Below are positions 52,233 to 62,003 of a stretch of DNA of 64,000 nucleotides, piece by piece; positions within the stretch are counted from its first letter, which is position 1, and each line of letters starts with the position of its first letter. The DNA comes from SHZL01 sp031362985 (lineage in GTDB: Bacteria > Pseudomonadota > Gammaproteobacteria > Xanthomonadales > SZUA-36). The notes beneath the pieces are model-generated. The model made no database searches and was not told where the DNA came from. It saw nothing but the letters and a program-made list of their open reading frames with translations. The position numbers and the translations under genes are program-made. The DNA lies in contig JANLTO010000017.1 in assembly GCA_031362985.1 (NCBI GenBank), positions 80,883 to 144,882 of the forward strand, written 5' to 3'.

Positions 52233-54935
52233 TTAAGGTGTTGATTCAGGGCGGGGGTTAAGAATCGAAACCGTGGTTCCCGCTATGAAGGCCGGCAGCA
52301 AGTCGATGATGTCCTGGCGCCGCACTGCGTCCAGCCGGTGTTGTAAATCTTTATAAGTGAGAGGCTGGCCATACCATAACCAGTCACGCGCAAGGCGGTC
52401 CGCCAGTTCGAGGTTGCTCTGGGCCGCACTGCGGTAGCGGCCCAGCAGATGCTGGCGCGCCTCGTCCAGCTCCTGCTGTGACGGCGGGCGATCTGCCAGT
52501 TCGTGCAGGGTGGTGCGGAACAATTGCTGCATCGCCGGAAGCTTGTCGGGGTCCACCCCCATGTTCAGCGTGATCCAGCCGGTGCGGCCATCGGTTTGGT
52601 AGGCGCTGTCGACGTAATAAATCAAGCCCCGGTTGGCGATGGCTTCCTGTCCCAGCCGTCCTTCGTACTGGTGGCTGAAAATGTACAAGGCCATTTGCCA
52701 CGCGGCGGCAATTGGATCGCCGGGAGCAGGCGCCCGCACCACGTAACCCAGTTGCACCTGCGCCACCGGCAGCGGCAGGGTGGACTCGATGTCCATGGCT
52801 GGGGTGTTTTCAGCATGCGTGCCAGAACGTTGCGCCGGGGCGATGAACGACGCGGTAGCGAAATCGCCAAAGCCTTTTTCGAGTTGCCTTAACGCGGCCC
52901 CTGCAGAGAAATCACCACTGAGCACCAGCAGCAGCGGGGCAACGGGAGCTTTACCCACCGATGCACCGTCCACCGCGCCAGGACTCAGTCCGAGGATCTC
53001 GCTAAAGTACGCTTGCAGGACCTCGGCCGGGTCACGGTTGCTGGCGGGCGGGCTTGTTGTTGAGCCAGCAGCGGCCGCATTTTCCGCATTGGCCGCTGAG
53101 TCCAGCACCCCGCGCGCCTCGCCAATGGCTACCCCGAGTTCATCCGGTAACACATCAAACCCCAGGGAGGACAAACCCCAGCCCGGCTGGTTGGACCCTA
53201 TGGCTGCCTGGGCCGGGCCTTCAGTCGCGTTGTATGCGGAAAAATCGGCCCCTGCTGTGATGACTCTGAGGCTAAGCGTAGTCGACAGGGTAGAGTGCTG
53301 CAGCAGGACCGGCAGACCATTGCTTAACTGCTGCAGCTCCGGCTCGCTGTTTGTCGCGGCGATTGAGCGTGCGGATTTTGCGCCCCTGGATTTTGCAACC
53401 TGAGGCTGTGAATCTTCAGGTTTTACGTCTTTGGGTTTTGTGGCTTCGGCTGCCAGGACTTTGGAATCTGTGACCGGGGCCTCGGTGGTGGCCAGCTCAG
53501 AGGTTTCGTGCGGCACGTACCAGGCAATGTTCCTGCTATCGCTGCGCAGGTACTTGGCCATGACGCGGGCGACATCCAGCGTGCTGATGGTGGCCACGGT
53601 CTGTGGCAAAGTCTGCAAAGGGCTCAGCGCATCCAGTCCGGCAAAAAATGCCAGTTGATGGGCTGCATCTTCGGTAGTTTCTACATCAAAAACGAGTTCA
53701 CGCAGCACCCGTTGCCTGGCAAGGTCCAGTGCACTCTGTGCGCTTTCATCACCGGCTTGCATCCACTGCTGCGTGGCGCGAATCTGCTGCTCAATGGCGG
53801 ATTCAATGGCGGTTTCGTCGGCGTCCGGCCCGAACAAGCCATTGATGACAAACACGTAGTCCTGTGCTGAGGGAGGAAACCATGTGCTGACTTCACCGCC
53901 ATTGCCAGCCCCCGGATTCACGCTATTGGCAATTTGGCTCAGCGGCGCATCAGCGCGCACTGGTGTACCCCAGTCGTTCTGCAGGAAACTGACGCCCGAA
54001 CCACCGGCCAGGATGTCCTGCGCGAGCAGGAAGGCGGCATAGTCAGGGCTGTTGGCTGCTGGTGCGCGGTAGACGATCTTGAGGTATTTCCCGTCCAACT
54101 CGCCTTGCAGGCGAATGCGTCGTTCGCCGTTCTGCGCTGGCTCGATGGTGTGCGGCAGCGGCGTTGCAGGCCTGCCCGGAATTTCGGCGAACAGGGCATT
54201 TACCTGCTGCACCACGGCTTTGCTGTTCACATCGCCCACCACGGCCAGGACGGCGTTCCCCGGGTGGTAGTTCTGCTGGTAAAAAGCCACGATATCATCG
54301 CGGCTGATCGCGGCGACATCGCTTTCCCAGCCTATGGTGTTGTTGCGGTAGGGGTGGGCAAGAAAAACCAGGTACATCACGTTATCCTGCAGTACCGAAG
54401 CCGGATCATTTTCGTAGCTGTGCATTTCGGTCAGGACTGCGCCGCGCTCCACGTCCACATCCGCTGCTGAAATCTCCAGCCGCGTCATACGGTCCGCTTC
54501 GATGCGCAGAAGCAAATCCAGGCTCTCTTTGGGAGCCGTGGCGAAATACGTGGTCTGGTCCAGCCAGGTATAGCCATGCCATTCGCCGCCGGCCGCGTAG
54601 ATGGAGCTGACTAACTGTGTGTCCGGGAAATTGGCCGAATCGCGAAACGCCATGTGTTCGAGGAAATGGGCCAGGCCAGTCGCGCCCGCCGTCTCGTTGC
54701 GAGCACCCACCCGGTAGAGCATTTGCACACTTACTACCGGCAGGCTGTGGTCCTCCAGCACGATCAGCGTCATGCCGTTTGGCAGGCTCTCAACCCGTGC
54801 TGCAGCGAGGTCCAGCCACGCGATCGCCGTCAGCGGCACCAGCATCAGACCGGCAAACAAAGTCCCGCAGAGGCAGGCAAATCGTTTTATGCGCAATGCC
54901 GCAGCAGCCATCACTAGTGGCCTGTAACAGGTCAC
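52233..54935 (-). CDS. M16-family zinc metallopeptidase, secreted
   Basis: Pitrilysin/insulinase-type peptidase of 900 residues with the inverted zinc motif HFLEH (His90, Glu93, His94) followed by the third ligand in VERGAVLTEMHSYENDP. Two homologous halves are joined by a Lys/Ala/Pro-rich linker (around residues 485-540); the second, catalytically silent half includes FFSEILGLSP-like and LGYVVRAPAPGDPIAAAW segments. A signal peptide or anchor (RFACLCGTLFAGLMLVPLTA) suggests periplasmic location. The start is GTG at 54935 overlapping the upstream gene as GTGA; ATG at 54911 is also possible. Confidence 0.9.
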   Translation of the reverse strand: MTCYRPLVMAAAALRIKRFACLCGTLFAGLMLVPLTAIAWLDLAAARVESLPNGMTLIVLEDHSLPVVSVQMLYRVGARNETAGATGLAHFLEHMAFRDSANFPDTQLVSSIYAAGGEWHGYTWLDQTTYFATAPKESLDLLLRIEADRMTRLEISAADVDVERGAVLTEMHSYENDPASVLQDNVMYLVFLAHPYRNNTIGWESDVAAISRDDIVAFYQQNYHPGNAVLAVVGDVNSKAVVQQVNALFAEIPGRPATPLPHTIEPAQNGERRIRLQGELDGKYLKIVYRAPAANSPDYAAFLLAQDILAGGSGVSFLQNDWGTPVRADAPLSQIANSVNPGAGNGGEVSTWFPPSAQDYVFVINGLFGPDADETAIESAIEQQIRATQQWMQAGDESAQSALDLARQRVLRELVFDVETTEDAAHQLAFFAGLDALSPLQTLPQTVATISTLDVARVMAKYLRSDSRNIAWYVPHETSELATTEAPVTDSKVLAAEATKPKDVKPEDSQPQVAKSRGAKSARSIAATNSEPELQQLSNGLPVLLQHSTLSTTLSLRVITAGADFSAYNATEGPAQAAIGSNQPGWGLSSLGFDVLPDELGVAIGEARGVLDSAANAENAAAAGSTTSPPASNRDPAEVLQAYFSEILGLSPGAVDGASVGKAPVAPLLLVLSGDFSAGAALRQLEKGFGDFATASFIAPAQRSGTHAENTPAMDIESTLPLPVAQVQLGYVVRAPAPGDPIAAAWQMALYIFSHQYEGRLGQEAIANRGLIYYVDSAYQTDGRTGWITLNMGVDPDKLPAMQQLFRTTLHELADRPPSQQELDEARQHLLGRYRSAAQSNLELADRLARDWLWYGQPLTYKDLQHRLDAVRRQDIIDLLPAFIAGTTVSILNPRPESTP

Positions 54936-57484
54936 TTTCGTTGCTCGAAAATCGCGGCAGCGGCGTCGATGGAGGAAAGCACGTCCTCCCGCTCGGCCGC
55001 AGTGTTGTAGGAGGTGTCGGCCACGGTCTGCTCGCGCACGCGGGCAATCCAGCGCAGGAAGTAGTTTGCATCCTCCGCCGAGAGCAGTGCTTGCCCGTCC
55101 ACTTCGACGAACACCGGGTTGGTGGTGGCAAAGGGGAAACGGTCGAAAATGTCCGGGCTGCTGTCTTCGTTCCAGGCGCGCAGCACCACCCAGCCGCTGG
55201 CGGACAGCTTCAGCTGCCCGGTAAACTGTGCCGCATTGCGTGCCTTGTTCATCTCCAGGGTTTGCACTACCTTGCCGTTTTGCACGACTTCAAGGTGGTC
55301 GATGGCCACCAGCGATTGCATGAAGCCGCTGAATTCCAGCAGATGTTCACCTGCAGGCAGGCTGAGTTCGCCGCCCGGTGGCTGGCCGGCAAGAGTAAAA
55401 GACAGGATCGGCCCATTGCTGGCCATGGTATGGCCAGCCTTGAGGCCGCTCAGCCAGCGATCACGGCGTGAGGCAGGATCATCCGGTCCCGCTGCGGTCT
55501 GCACGTACGTGCGGTTGAGACCGACCGGGCCGCGCAGGGAGGCAAAGTTGGCCATCGCATCCGTGCCACCCGCGGCGGTCAACCTGAATCCGCAGTTGAG
55601 CAAGCGATACCAGATCTCCTGGGTAGGGCGGTAGTCGGCAAAACCGCTGACCTCGTAGTAATCCACTTTGCCCAGCGCCACGTCAATGGGCAGCCCATTG
55701 GTCAGGCTGGCGTCATGGTCCGGGTCGGGCATGGCGTCGAAGGGATGCACGTAACCCACCAGGGCGCCCTGCTGGTGGGCGAGGTCGGCCACGGTGCTGT
55801 TGTCCGGGTAAGGACTGGCCAGGCCCGTAGTGGGGTAGGCTGAGTAGCCGGGCAGCAGAAAATGATCCTGCAGGCCCAGCAGGCCGAGGTGGCCCCAGTA
55901 GCCGGTGTGGAATTCCTGTGCGTGCAGCAACAGCACCGCGGTGGTGCTGGAGTCATCGGGAGCCGTGGAGAAATAGGCAATGTCCGGTATGCGCTGTTCC
56001 TTGTTCACGATCAGGTTGAATACCAGGTCCAGGTCTTCCGCAGTAGCCTGCGCCACCAGGCGTGAGGGCGTATTGCGGTAGGTCCCGGCGTAGTTCATGT
56101 GGACGTGCACATCGCCGCTGTGCCATTGATTCTTCCAGTCCTGCGGTATGGCCAGGGGCACAGACTGCACCGTGAGGTTGTTATCCCGGCCGGAGCGGAC
56201 CTCAACCGTGCGCCGTGCGATGGCATGTTCCAGCCCGCGCCACACAGTAACTTCCGTTTTCCCTGCCGGTAGTTGCACCGTGGCTGCACCTGCCAGGTGG
56301 AAGTAGTGGGTCTCAAACTTGCGGTTGCTGCGGTCAAAGGCGTCATCGGCATGGATCCAGGCTTCGACCGGGGCGTAACTGCGGCCATCGCTGCCCGTGA
56401 TGGACACTCGCGCGGCAACGGCAGCGCCGGTTTCATCCACCACCTGCAGCGCGAGATTGCCCATGGGCTGCAGATACTCGCGCTGTTGTACCTCGATGCG
56501 GTACTTCCGTCCTCCCGGCAATTCCTGCACCCACAGTTGCGTATCGCCGGACTCGTTGGATATGTAAGCGATGTTGCGCCCATCCGGTGCCCAGCGTGCC
56601 GCAGTGATATCAAATTCTCCGTAGCTCAGGGGCAGGGGGTCGCCACCGCCGGCGCTGCTGGTCAGCCACAACTGGTGCCACTGGCGCCCCTGGTAGGAAG
56701 ACCAGATGATGCGCTTGCCATCCGGCGACCAGTCGGGACGGGCTTTCCAGGTGGTTTCCTCAGCGTGAACCAGGACGGGAGTGGCACTGGTATCCAGGTT
56801 GCGCCGCCACAAGCCACCGGTGCCGTAAGAGATTTCCGGGTTGCTGACAAAAATCAGCTCACTGCCATCGGGTGACCAGGCCGGGCTGAGTTCATGGTCG
56901 AACTCGCTGTAGTAAATGCGTGGCTTGGTGCTCTGGCGCACCGCTTGCAAGCTCTCTCCGCTCAGCAGGCCAGGCCCGAAAGCGCCCACCTCGATGTGAA
57001 AGCGGCCCGTGCCTGCCGTACTCACCCATGCGATTTTCAGACCATCCGGCGACCAGCGCGGCTCGACGTCGACCGCGCCCGTTTCCGTCAGGGGCCTTAC
57101 CTCGCCGCTGGCCATGTCCAGTAATTGCAGCTCCATTGCATCATGCAGGTAGCGGGTAAACACGATGGTCTTGCCATCCGGCGACCAGTCGGGCTGGTAG
57201 TCGTAGCCGGGGCCGGCGGTGACTTGCCGGGCGGCGCTTGAGTGCAGCGCCTGCAGCCACAGGCTGCCCTGCATGGAATACACCAGACTGCTGCCGTCCG
57301 GTGACCAGGCCAGGGACGAAGGTCCGCTGGTTAATTGCGGCAGGTACATTTCGCGAAAGTAATAATTGTGCGGCAGGGCAATCTGTTGCAATACGGTCTG
57401 GCGTTCGGCCAGGGCCGGCGAGGCCAGCAGCAGCCAGGACAAGGCAAACGACACAGAGCGAAGAATCAAGCGTGAAATGGCCAT
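54932..57484 (-). CDS. TolB-like beta-propeller fused to CehA/McbA-type metallo-hydrolase, secreted
   Basis: An 850-residue exported protein. After a signal peptide (ISRLILRSVSFALSWLLLAS) come about six WD40-like PD40 repeats, each with a SPDG core (WSPDGSSLVY, WSPDGKTIVF, WSPDGLKIAW, WSPDGSELIF, WSPDGKRIIW, WAPDGRNIAY). The C-terminal half, from about residue 450, is a PHP-like CehA/McbA metallohydrolase domain with DVHVHMNYAG, VGYVHPFDA and TAAGGTDAMA. The ATG at 57484 has AGGAAG upstream. It overlaps the M16 peptidase by 4 bases. The substrate is unknown; an ester or amide hydrolase for peptides or organophosphorus-like compounds is possible. Confidence 0.85.
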   Translation of the reverse strand: MAISRLILRSVSFALSWLLLASPALAERQTVLQQIALPHNYYFREMYLPQLTSGPSSLAWSPDGSSLVYSMQGSLWLQALHSSAARQVTAGPGYDYQPDWSPDGKTIVFTRYLHDAMELQLLDMASGEVRPLTETGAVDVEPRWSPDGLKIAWVSTAGTGRFHIEVGAFGPGLLSGESLQAVRQSTKPRIYYSEFDHELSPAWSPDGSELIFVSNPEISYGTGGLWRRNLDTSATPVLVHAEETTWKARPDWSPDGKRIIWSSYQGRQWHQLWLTSSAGGGDPLPLSYGEFDITAARWAPDGRNIAYISNESGDTQLWVQELPGGRKYRIEVQQREYLQPMGNLALQVVDETGAAVAARVSITGSDGRSYAPVEAWIHADDAFDRSNRKFETHYFHLAGAATVQLPAGKTEVTVWRGLEHAIARRTVEVRSGRDNNLTVQSVPLAIPQDWKNQWHSGDVHVHMNYAGTYRNTPSRLVAQATAEDLDLVFNLIVNKEQRIPDIAYFSTAPDDSSTTAVLLLHAQEFHTGYWGHLGLLGLQDHFLLPGYSAYPTTGLASPYPDNSTVADLAHQQGALVGYVHPFDAMPDPDHDASLTNGLPIDVALGKVDYYEVSGFADYRPTQEIWYRLLNCGFRLTAAGGTDAMANFASLRGPVGLNRTYVQTAAGPDDPASRRDRWLSGLKAGHTMASNGPILSFTLAGQPPGGELSLPAGEHLLEFSGFMQSLVAIDHLEVVQNGKVVQTLEMNKARNAAQFTGQLKLSASGWVVLRAWNEDSSPDIFDRFPFATTNPVFVEVDGQALLSAEDANYFLRWIARVREQTVADTSYNTAAEREDVLSSIDAAAAIFEQRK

Positions 57485-57659
57485 GCACAGCTTCCTGGAC
57501 GGGCAAAAATAGTAGCACGAAAAACCCTTGTTCATTCCTCTGCGGGACTCAAAAGGCCAACGCCTGCTGTTGAGGCTCCAGCTGAATTACCCTACACTTC
57601 CATTTCTCTTCGTTGGACCCTTCGTGGGTCCTTGCTTATTTGCCTGGTCGTTATCCTGC

Positions 57660-58787
57660 ATGAATGCATTTCGATCAACTTGCGTAGCAGTTGTGGCCCT
57701 GGCGCTTCTTCTTGCGGCGTGCACCGATCAGGGCCCGACTGAAGAGCCCACCCGGCCGGCCATGGTCGTGCAGGTCAGCGCCGGCATGCCGGTCGGCACG
57801 CTGTTCGCCGGTGAGGTCCGGGCGCGTTACGAACCGGCGCTGGCTTTTCGCTTTGGTGGCAAGATAATCCGGCGTGACGTTGATGTCGGTGACCAGGTCA
57901 AGGCCGGGCAGGTATTGGCCAGCCTTGAACCGGTTGATCTTGAGCTGCAGCTTGAGGCTGCAAGTGCCCGGCAAGCTTCAGCCGAAGCTGACCTCGCGCT
58001 GGCCAAGGCAGAACTTGAGCGGCAGCGCAGCCTGCTGGATCGCAAACTCATCAGTCGTTCACAGTATGAAGCCCAGGATGCCGCTTTCGAGGTTGCCAGG
58101 GCCGGCCTGCGCCAGGCCCGCGCCCAGGCAAAGAACGCCAGCAATCAATTGGGTTATGCCCAGCTGCTTGCACCCGATGCGGGTGTGATTACGCAGCGTT
58201 TTGCCGAGGCTGGACAGGTCGTGACGGCTGGCCAGAGCATTTTTTTGCTGGCGCTTGAGGGTGAGCGCGAAGTGGTCATCAGCGTGCCTGAACAGACTGT
58301 CGCGGAGTTCGCGCCCGGCCGGAAACTGCAGGTGGAGCTGTGGTCCTCGCCGGGTCAATCCATTCCTGGGCGCCTGCGGGAAATATCGCCCGCGGCCGAT
58401 GCCGCATCGCGCACCTATGCCGCTCGCGTTAGCCTCAGCCAGACGGATGTCCCAGTGGAACTGGGTCAGAGCGCCCGCGTTTTTGCCATCGAGACGGATG
58501 TACCCGGCCCGGTCCTGCCGCTCTCGGCTCTTTACTCCAGCGCGGGGCAACCGGCGGTTTGGAAAGTCGATCCGGAAAGTTCCCGGGTACGACTGACGCC
58601 GGTCCGGGTCGGCCCGTTCGGTGAAACCGAAGTGCCGTTGATTGAAGGCGTTTCGCCCGGGGATTGGGTGGTCTCTACCGGCGTGCACCTGCTGCGGGAC
58701 GGCCAGCTGATCAAGCCCATCGACAAGCAGAACCGGCCCGTGGTGCTGTCCGGACCTGCGGCTGTACCTGAGCCTGGTGTTCGCTGA
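57660..58787 (+). CDS. RND periplasmic adaptor lipoprotein, second pump
   Basis: AcrA/MexA-type membrane fusion protein, 375 residues, with a lipoprotein signal (TCVAVVALALLLAAC, lipobox LAAC). The lipoyl halves (RRDVDVGDQVKAGQVLASLE; YAQLLAPDAGVITQRF) flank an Ala/Gln/Glu-rich coiled-coil hairpin, and the beta-barrel (VVISVPEQTVAEF) and membrane-proximal domains follow. The ATG at 57660 is the best start for the signal, although no ribosome site is obvious; the frame is open back to 57528. It precedes its permease by 57 bases. Confidence 0.9.
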   Translation: MNAFRSTCVAVVALALLLAACTDQGPTEEPTRPAMVVQVSAGMPVGTLFAGEVRARYEPALAFRFGGKIIRRDVDVGDQVKAGQVLASLEPVDLELQLEAASARQASAEADLALAKAELERQRSLLDRKLISRSQYEAQDAAFEVARAGLRQARAQAKNASNQLGYAQLLAPDAGVITQRFAEAGQVVTAGQSIFLLALEGEREVVISVPEQTVAEFAPGRKLQVELWSSPGQSIPGRLREISPAADAASRTYAARVSLSQTDVPVELGQSARVFAIETDVPGPVLPLSALYSSAGQPAVWKVDPESSRVRLTPVRVGPFGETEVPLIEGVSPGDWVVSTGVHLLRDGQLIKPIDKQNRPVVLSGPAAVPEPGVR

Positions 58788-58844
58788 TCTGCTACCTCCA
58801 TGAACCGCCGGCCCAATGAACTGCCTGCGCGCTGAGCTGATCGC

Positions 58845-61800
58845 ATGATCGACTTCAACCTCTCTGCCTGGGCACTGCACAATCGCCCGCTCGTGCTGTA
58901 CGCCATCATCGTACTGTCGGTGGTGGGTGCCTGGTCCTATACCCATCTTGGCCAGTCCGAAGACCCGCCCTTTACCTTCAAAGCCATGGTGGTCCACACA
59001 TTCTGGCCGGGCGCTACTGCCGAAGAGGTCGGCCGCCAGGTCACCGACCGGATTGAAAAGAAACTGATGGAGACGGGCAACTACGAATTCATCCGCTCGT
59101 TCTCCCGGCCAGGTGAATCGCAGGTAATTTTCATGGCCCGCGATTCAATGCATTCTGCGGAAATTCAGCCCTTGTGGTACCAGGTGCGCAAAAAAGTTGG
59201 AGATGTCCGTGCCGATTTGCCGGAGGATGTGATAGGGCCGTTCTTCAATGACGAATTTGGCGATACCTTTGGCAATATCTACGCCCTCACCGGCGAGGGT
59301 TTTGACTATGCCACGCTCAAGGATTACGCCGAGCGTATCGAACTCGAGCTGCAGCGGGTTCCCGCCGTCGGTAAGGTAAACCTGATCGGCCTGCAGGACG
59401 AAAAAATCTTCATTGAGCTCAGCAATACCAAGCTCGCCACCCTCGGAGTGTCCCTGTTCGAGGTGCAGCAGACGCTGGAAGCACAAAATGCAGTAACCCC
59501 GACCGGATTTTTCGAAACGCCCAGTGATCGCGTGCAACTGCGCGTGTCGGGCCGATTCGATTCGGTGGAGGCCATCCGTGATTTTCCCATCCGCGTCGGT
59601 GAACGAACGTTCCGCATTGACGATGTCGCCACTGTCCGCCGCGGCTTCAGTGACCCCCCGGCCCCGCGCATGCGCTTCCTCGGCGCAGACGCCATCGGCA
59701 TTGCGGTGGCGATGAAGTCGGGTGGGAATATTGTCGATCTGGGGCATCGCCTGGAGGCTGAATTCCAGCGCATCCAGCTGGACCTGCCTCTGGGCATGGA
59801 ACTGGCCAAGGTTGCCGACCAACCTCAAGCAGTGCGTGCCGGTGTGGGCGAGTTCGTGCGGGTGCTGGGGGAGGCCGTGGCTATCGTGCTGCTGGTGTGC
59901 TTCCTGTCACTGGGACTGCGCACGGGACTGGTGGTAGCTCTGTCGATTCCGCTGGTGCTGGCGATGACGTTTGCCGCCATGTATTACTTAGGCATCGGTT
60001 TGCACAAGATTTCCCTCGGCGCCCTGTTGCTGGCCCTGGGCTTGTTGGTCGATGATGCCATTATTGCAGTGGAAATGATGGCGGTGAAAATGGAGCAGGG
60101 CTGGGACCGCCTCAAGGCAGCGAGCTATATGTGGAAGGCCACGGCTTTTCCCATGCTCAGCGGCACACTGGTGACAGCAGCGGGTTTCCTGCCCATTGCC
60201 ACCGCGCAGTCCGGCACGGGTGAATACACCCGATCCATCTTCCAGGTCGTAACCCTGGCGCTGCTGCTGTCCTGGCTGGCTGCCGTGCTGTTTGTGCCCT
60301 ACCTCGGCAACAAGCTGCTGCCTGACATCAAGCGCAAGGGCGAGGGCTCCGGCCATGCCGGCCACGACCCCTATGCAAGCCGGTTTTATGTGTTCTTTCG
60401 CGGCATGGTGGTTTGGTGCGTACAGCACTGGCGCACCGTCATCTTCCTTACGGTGGCCGCCTTTGTTGCCTCCCTGCTGCTGTTTCGCTATGTGCCGCAG
60501 CAGTTCTTCCCGGCTTCGACCCGTCTGGAACTGATGGTCGACCTGAAACTGGCCGAAGGCTCCTCCTTGCTGGCTACCGAAGCACAGGTCCGAAAGCTTG
60601 AAGATGCGCTCAAGAACCGGGATGACATCGAGAATTACGTGGCCTATGTCGGTACTGGCTCGCCACGGTTTTACCTGCCACTGGACCAGCAGCTGCCGAA
60701 CCCGAATTTTGCTCAGTTTGTTTTGCTCATGCCCAATATTGAGGCGCGTGAAAACGTTCGCGCATGGCTGATCACCTATCTGAACACCGGGTTCCCGGAC
60801 ATCACCAGCCGCGTTTCGCGTCTGGAGAACGGTCCGCCGGTGGGTTATCCGCTGCAGTTTCGGGTATCCGGAGAGCGCATCGAGGACGTGCATCGATGGG
60901 CCGCGAAAGTGGCTGCAGCGGTACGCGCCAACCCGCATGTCAGCAACGTCAATTTCGACTGGCAGGAACCAAGCAAAGTGGTGCGGCTGAGCCTCGACCA
61001 GGATCGTGCCCGTGCACTGGGGATAAATTCATCCCAGCTGGCGGAGTTTTTGCGTGGCTCGCTGTCCGGTTCGCGCGTGAGCTACTACCGCGAGGACAAC
61101 GAACTGATAGAGATATTGCTGCGCGGCCCGCAGGAGGAGCGCAGCCGGCTGTCGCTGCTGTCCAGCCTGGTCATACCCACTACCAATGGCCGCAGCGTAC
61201 CACTGTCTCAGGTGGCCACCCTGGAGTACGGTTTCGAGGAGGGCATCGTCTGGCACCGCAACCGCCTGCCCACCGTGACGGTGCGGGCCGACATCTACGG
61301 CAAGGAACAGCCGGCTACGGTGGTTGCGCAGATTGTGCCGGCATTGGATGAAATGCGCGCGGCCATGCCCGCTGGTTACCTGCTGGAGCTTGGCGGAACC
61401 GTCGAGGACTCCGGCCGGGGCTCTCGTTCAGTGATAGCTGGCGTGCCGCTATTCCTGCTGGTGGCTTTCAGTTTGTTGATGCTCCAGTTACGCAGCATTT
61501 CGCTCAGCCTGATGGTGTTCCTGACTGCGCCGCTGGGCCTGATCGGCGTCACCCTGTTCCTGCTGGTGTTCCAGGTGCCTTTTGGTTTCGTGGCGATGCT
61601 GGGCGCCATCGCGTTGTCCGGCATGATCATGCGCAACTCGATTATCCTGGCTGACCAGATTGCGCAGGACATAGCAGCCGGGAGCACACCCTACAAGGCC
61701 TTGATCGACGCGACGGTGCGGCGTTTCCGGCCCATCGTCCTGACCGCCATGGCGGCGGTGCTGGCGATGATCCCGCTGTCACGCAGCGTGTTCTTCGGAC

Positions 61801-61913
61801 CCATGGCGGTGGCCATCATGGGTGGCTTGATTGTTGCCACCGGATTGACCTTGCTGTTTTTCCCCGCACTCTATGCCGCCTGGTTTGGGGTGCGGGAGGA
61901 GCAGTTGGAATAA
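58845..61913 (+). CDS. RND-family efflux permease, second pump
   Basis: HAE1-type RND transporter of 1022 residues with twelve predicted membrane helices. The TM4 proton-relay pair is in GLLVDDAIIAVEMM (Asp403, Asp404). Two periplasmic porter/docking regions lie at about residues 30-330 and 560-860. N-terminal FNLSAWALHNRPLVLYAIIV and the AVFVPYLG-like transition fit the family. It follows its lipoprotein adaptor; no outer-membrane channel is adjacent. By sequence it differs from the pump at 5759, so the two are not recent duplicates. Substrate unknown. Confidence 0.93.
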   Translation: MIDFNLSAWALHNRPLVLYAIIVLSVVGAWSYTHLGQSEDPPFTFKAMVVHTFWPGATAEEVGRQVTDRIEKKLMETGNYEFIRSFSRPGESQVIFMARDSMHSAEIQPLWYQVRKKVGDVRADLPEDVIGPFFNDEFGDTFGNIYALTGEGFDYATLKDYAERIELELQRVPAVGKVNLIGLQDEKIFIELSNTKLATLGVSLFEVQQTLEAQNAVTPTGFFETPSDRVQLRVSGRFDSVEAIRDFPIRVGERTFRIDDVATVRRGFSDPPAPRMRFLGADAIGIAVAMKSGGNIVDLGHRLEAEFQRIQLDLPLGMELAKVADQPQAVRAGVGEFVRVLGEAVAIVLLVCFLSLGLRTGLVVALSIPLVLAMTFAAMYYLGIGLHKISLGALLLALGLLVDDAIIAVEMMAVKMEQGWDRLKAASYMWKATAFPMLSGTLVTAAGFLPIATAQSGTGEYTRSIFQVVTLALLLSWLAAVLFVPYLGNKLLPDIKRKGEGSGHAGHDPYASRFYVFFRGMVVWCVQHWRTVIFLTVAAFVASLLLFRYVPQQFFPASTRLELMVDLKLAEGSSLLATEAQVRKLEDALKNRDDIENYVAYVGTGSPRFYLPLDQQLPNPNFAQFVLLMPNIEARENVRAWLITYLNTGFPDITSRVSRLENGPPVGYPLQFRVSGERIEDVHRWAAKVAAAVRANPHVSNVNFDWQEPSKVVRLSLDQDRARALGINSSQLAEFLRGSLSGSRVSYYREDNELIEILLRGPQEERSRLSLLSSLVIPTTNGRSVPLSQVATLEYGFEEGIVWHRNRLPTVTVRADIYGKEQPATVVAQIVPALDEMRAAMPAGYLLELGGTVEDSGRGSRSVIAGVPLFLLVAFSLLMLQLRSISLSLMVFLTAPLGLIGVTLFLLVFQVPFGFVAMLGAIALSGMIMRNSIILADQIAQDIAAGSTPYKALIDATVRRFRPIVLTAMAAVLAMIPLSRSVFFGPMAVAIMGGLIVATGLTLLFFPALYAAWFGVREEQLE

Positions 61914-62003
61914 TACGCCAGGGCTGCGGGCCAGAGCCGCCGGCGGAGGCAGCGCTGCGAGACTCGTATATCATGAGGCCGGAAAAGCGACCCGGAGAGT
62001 TCC

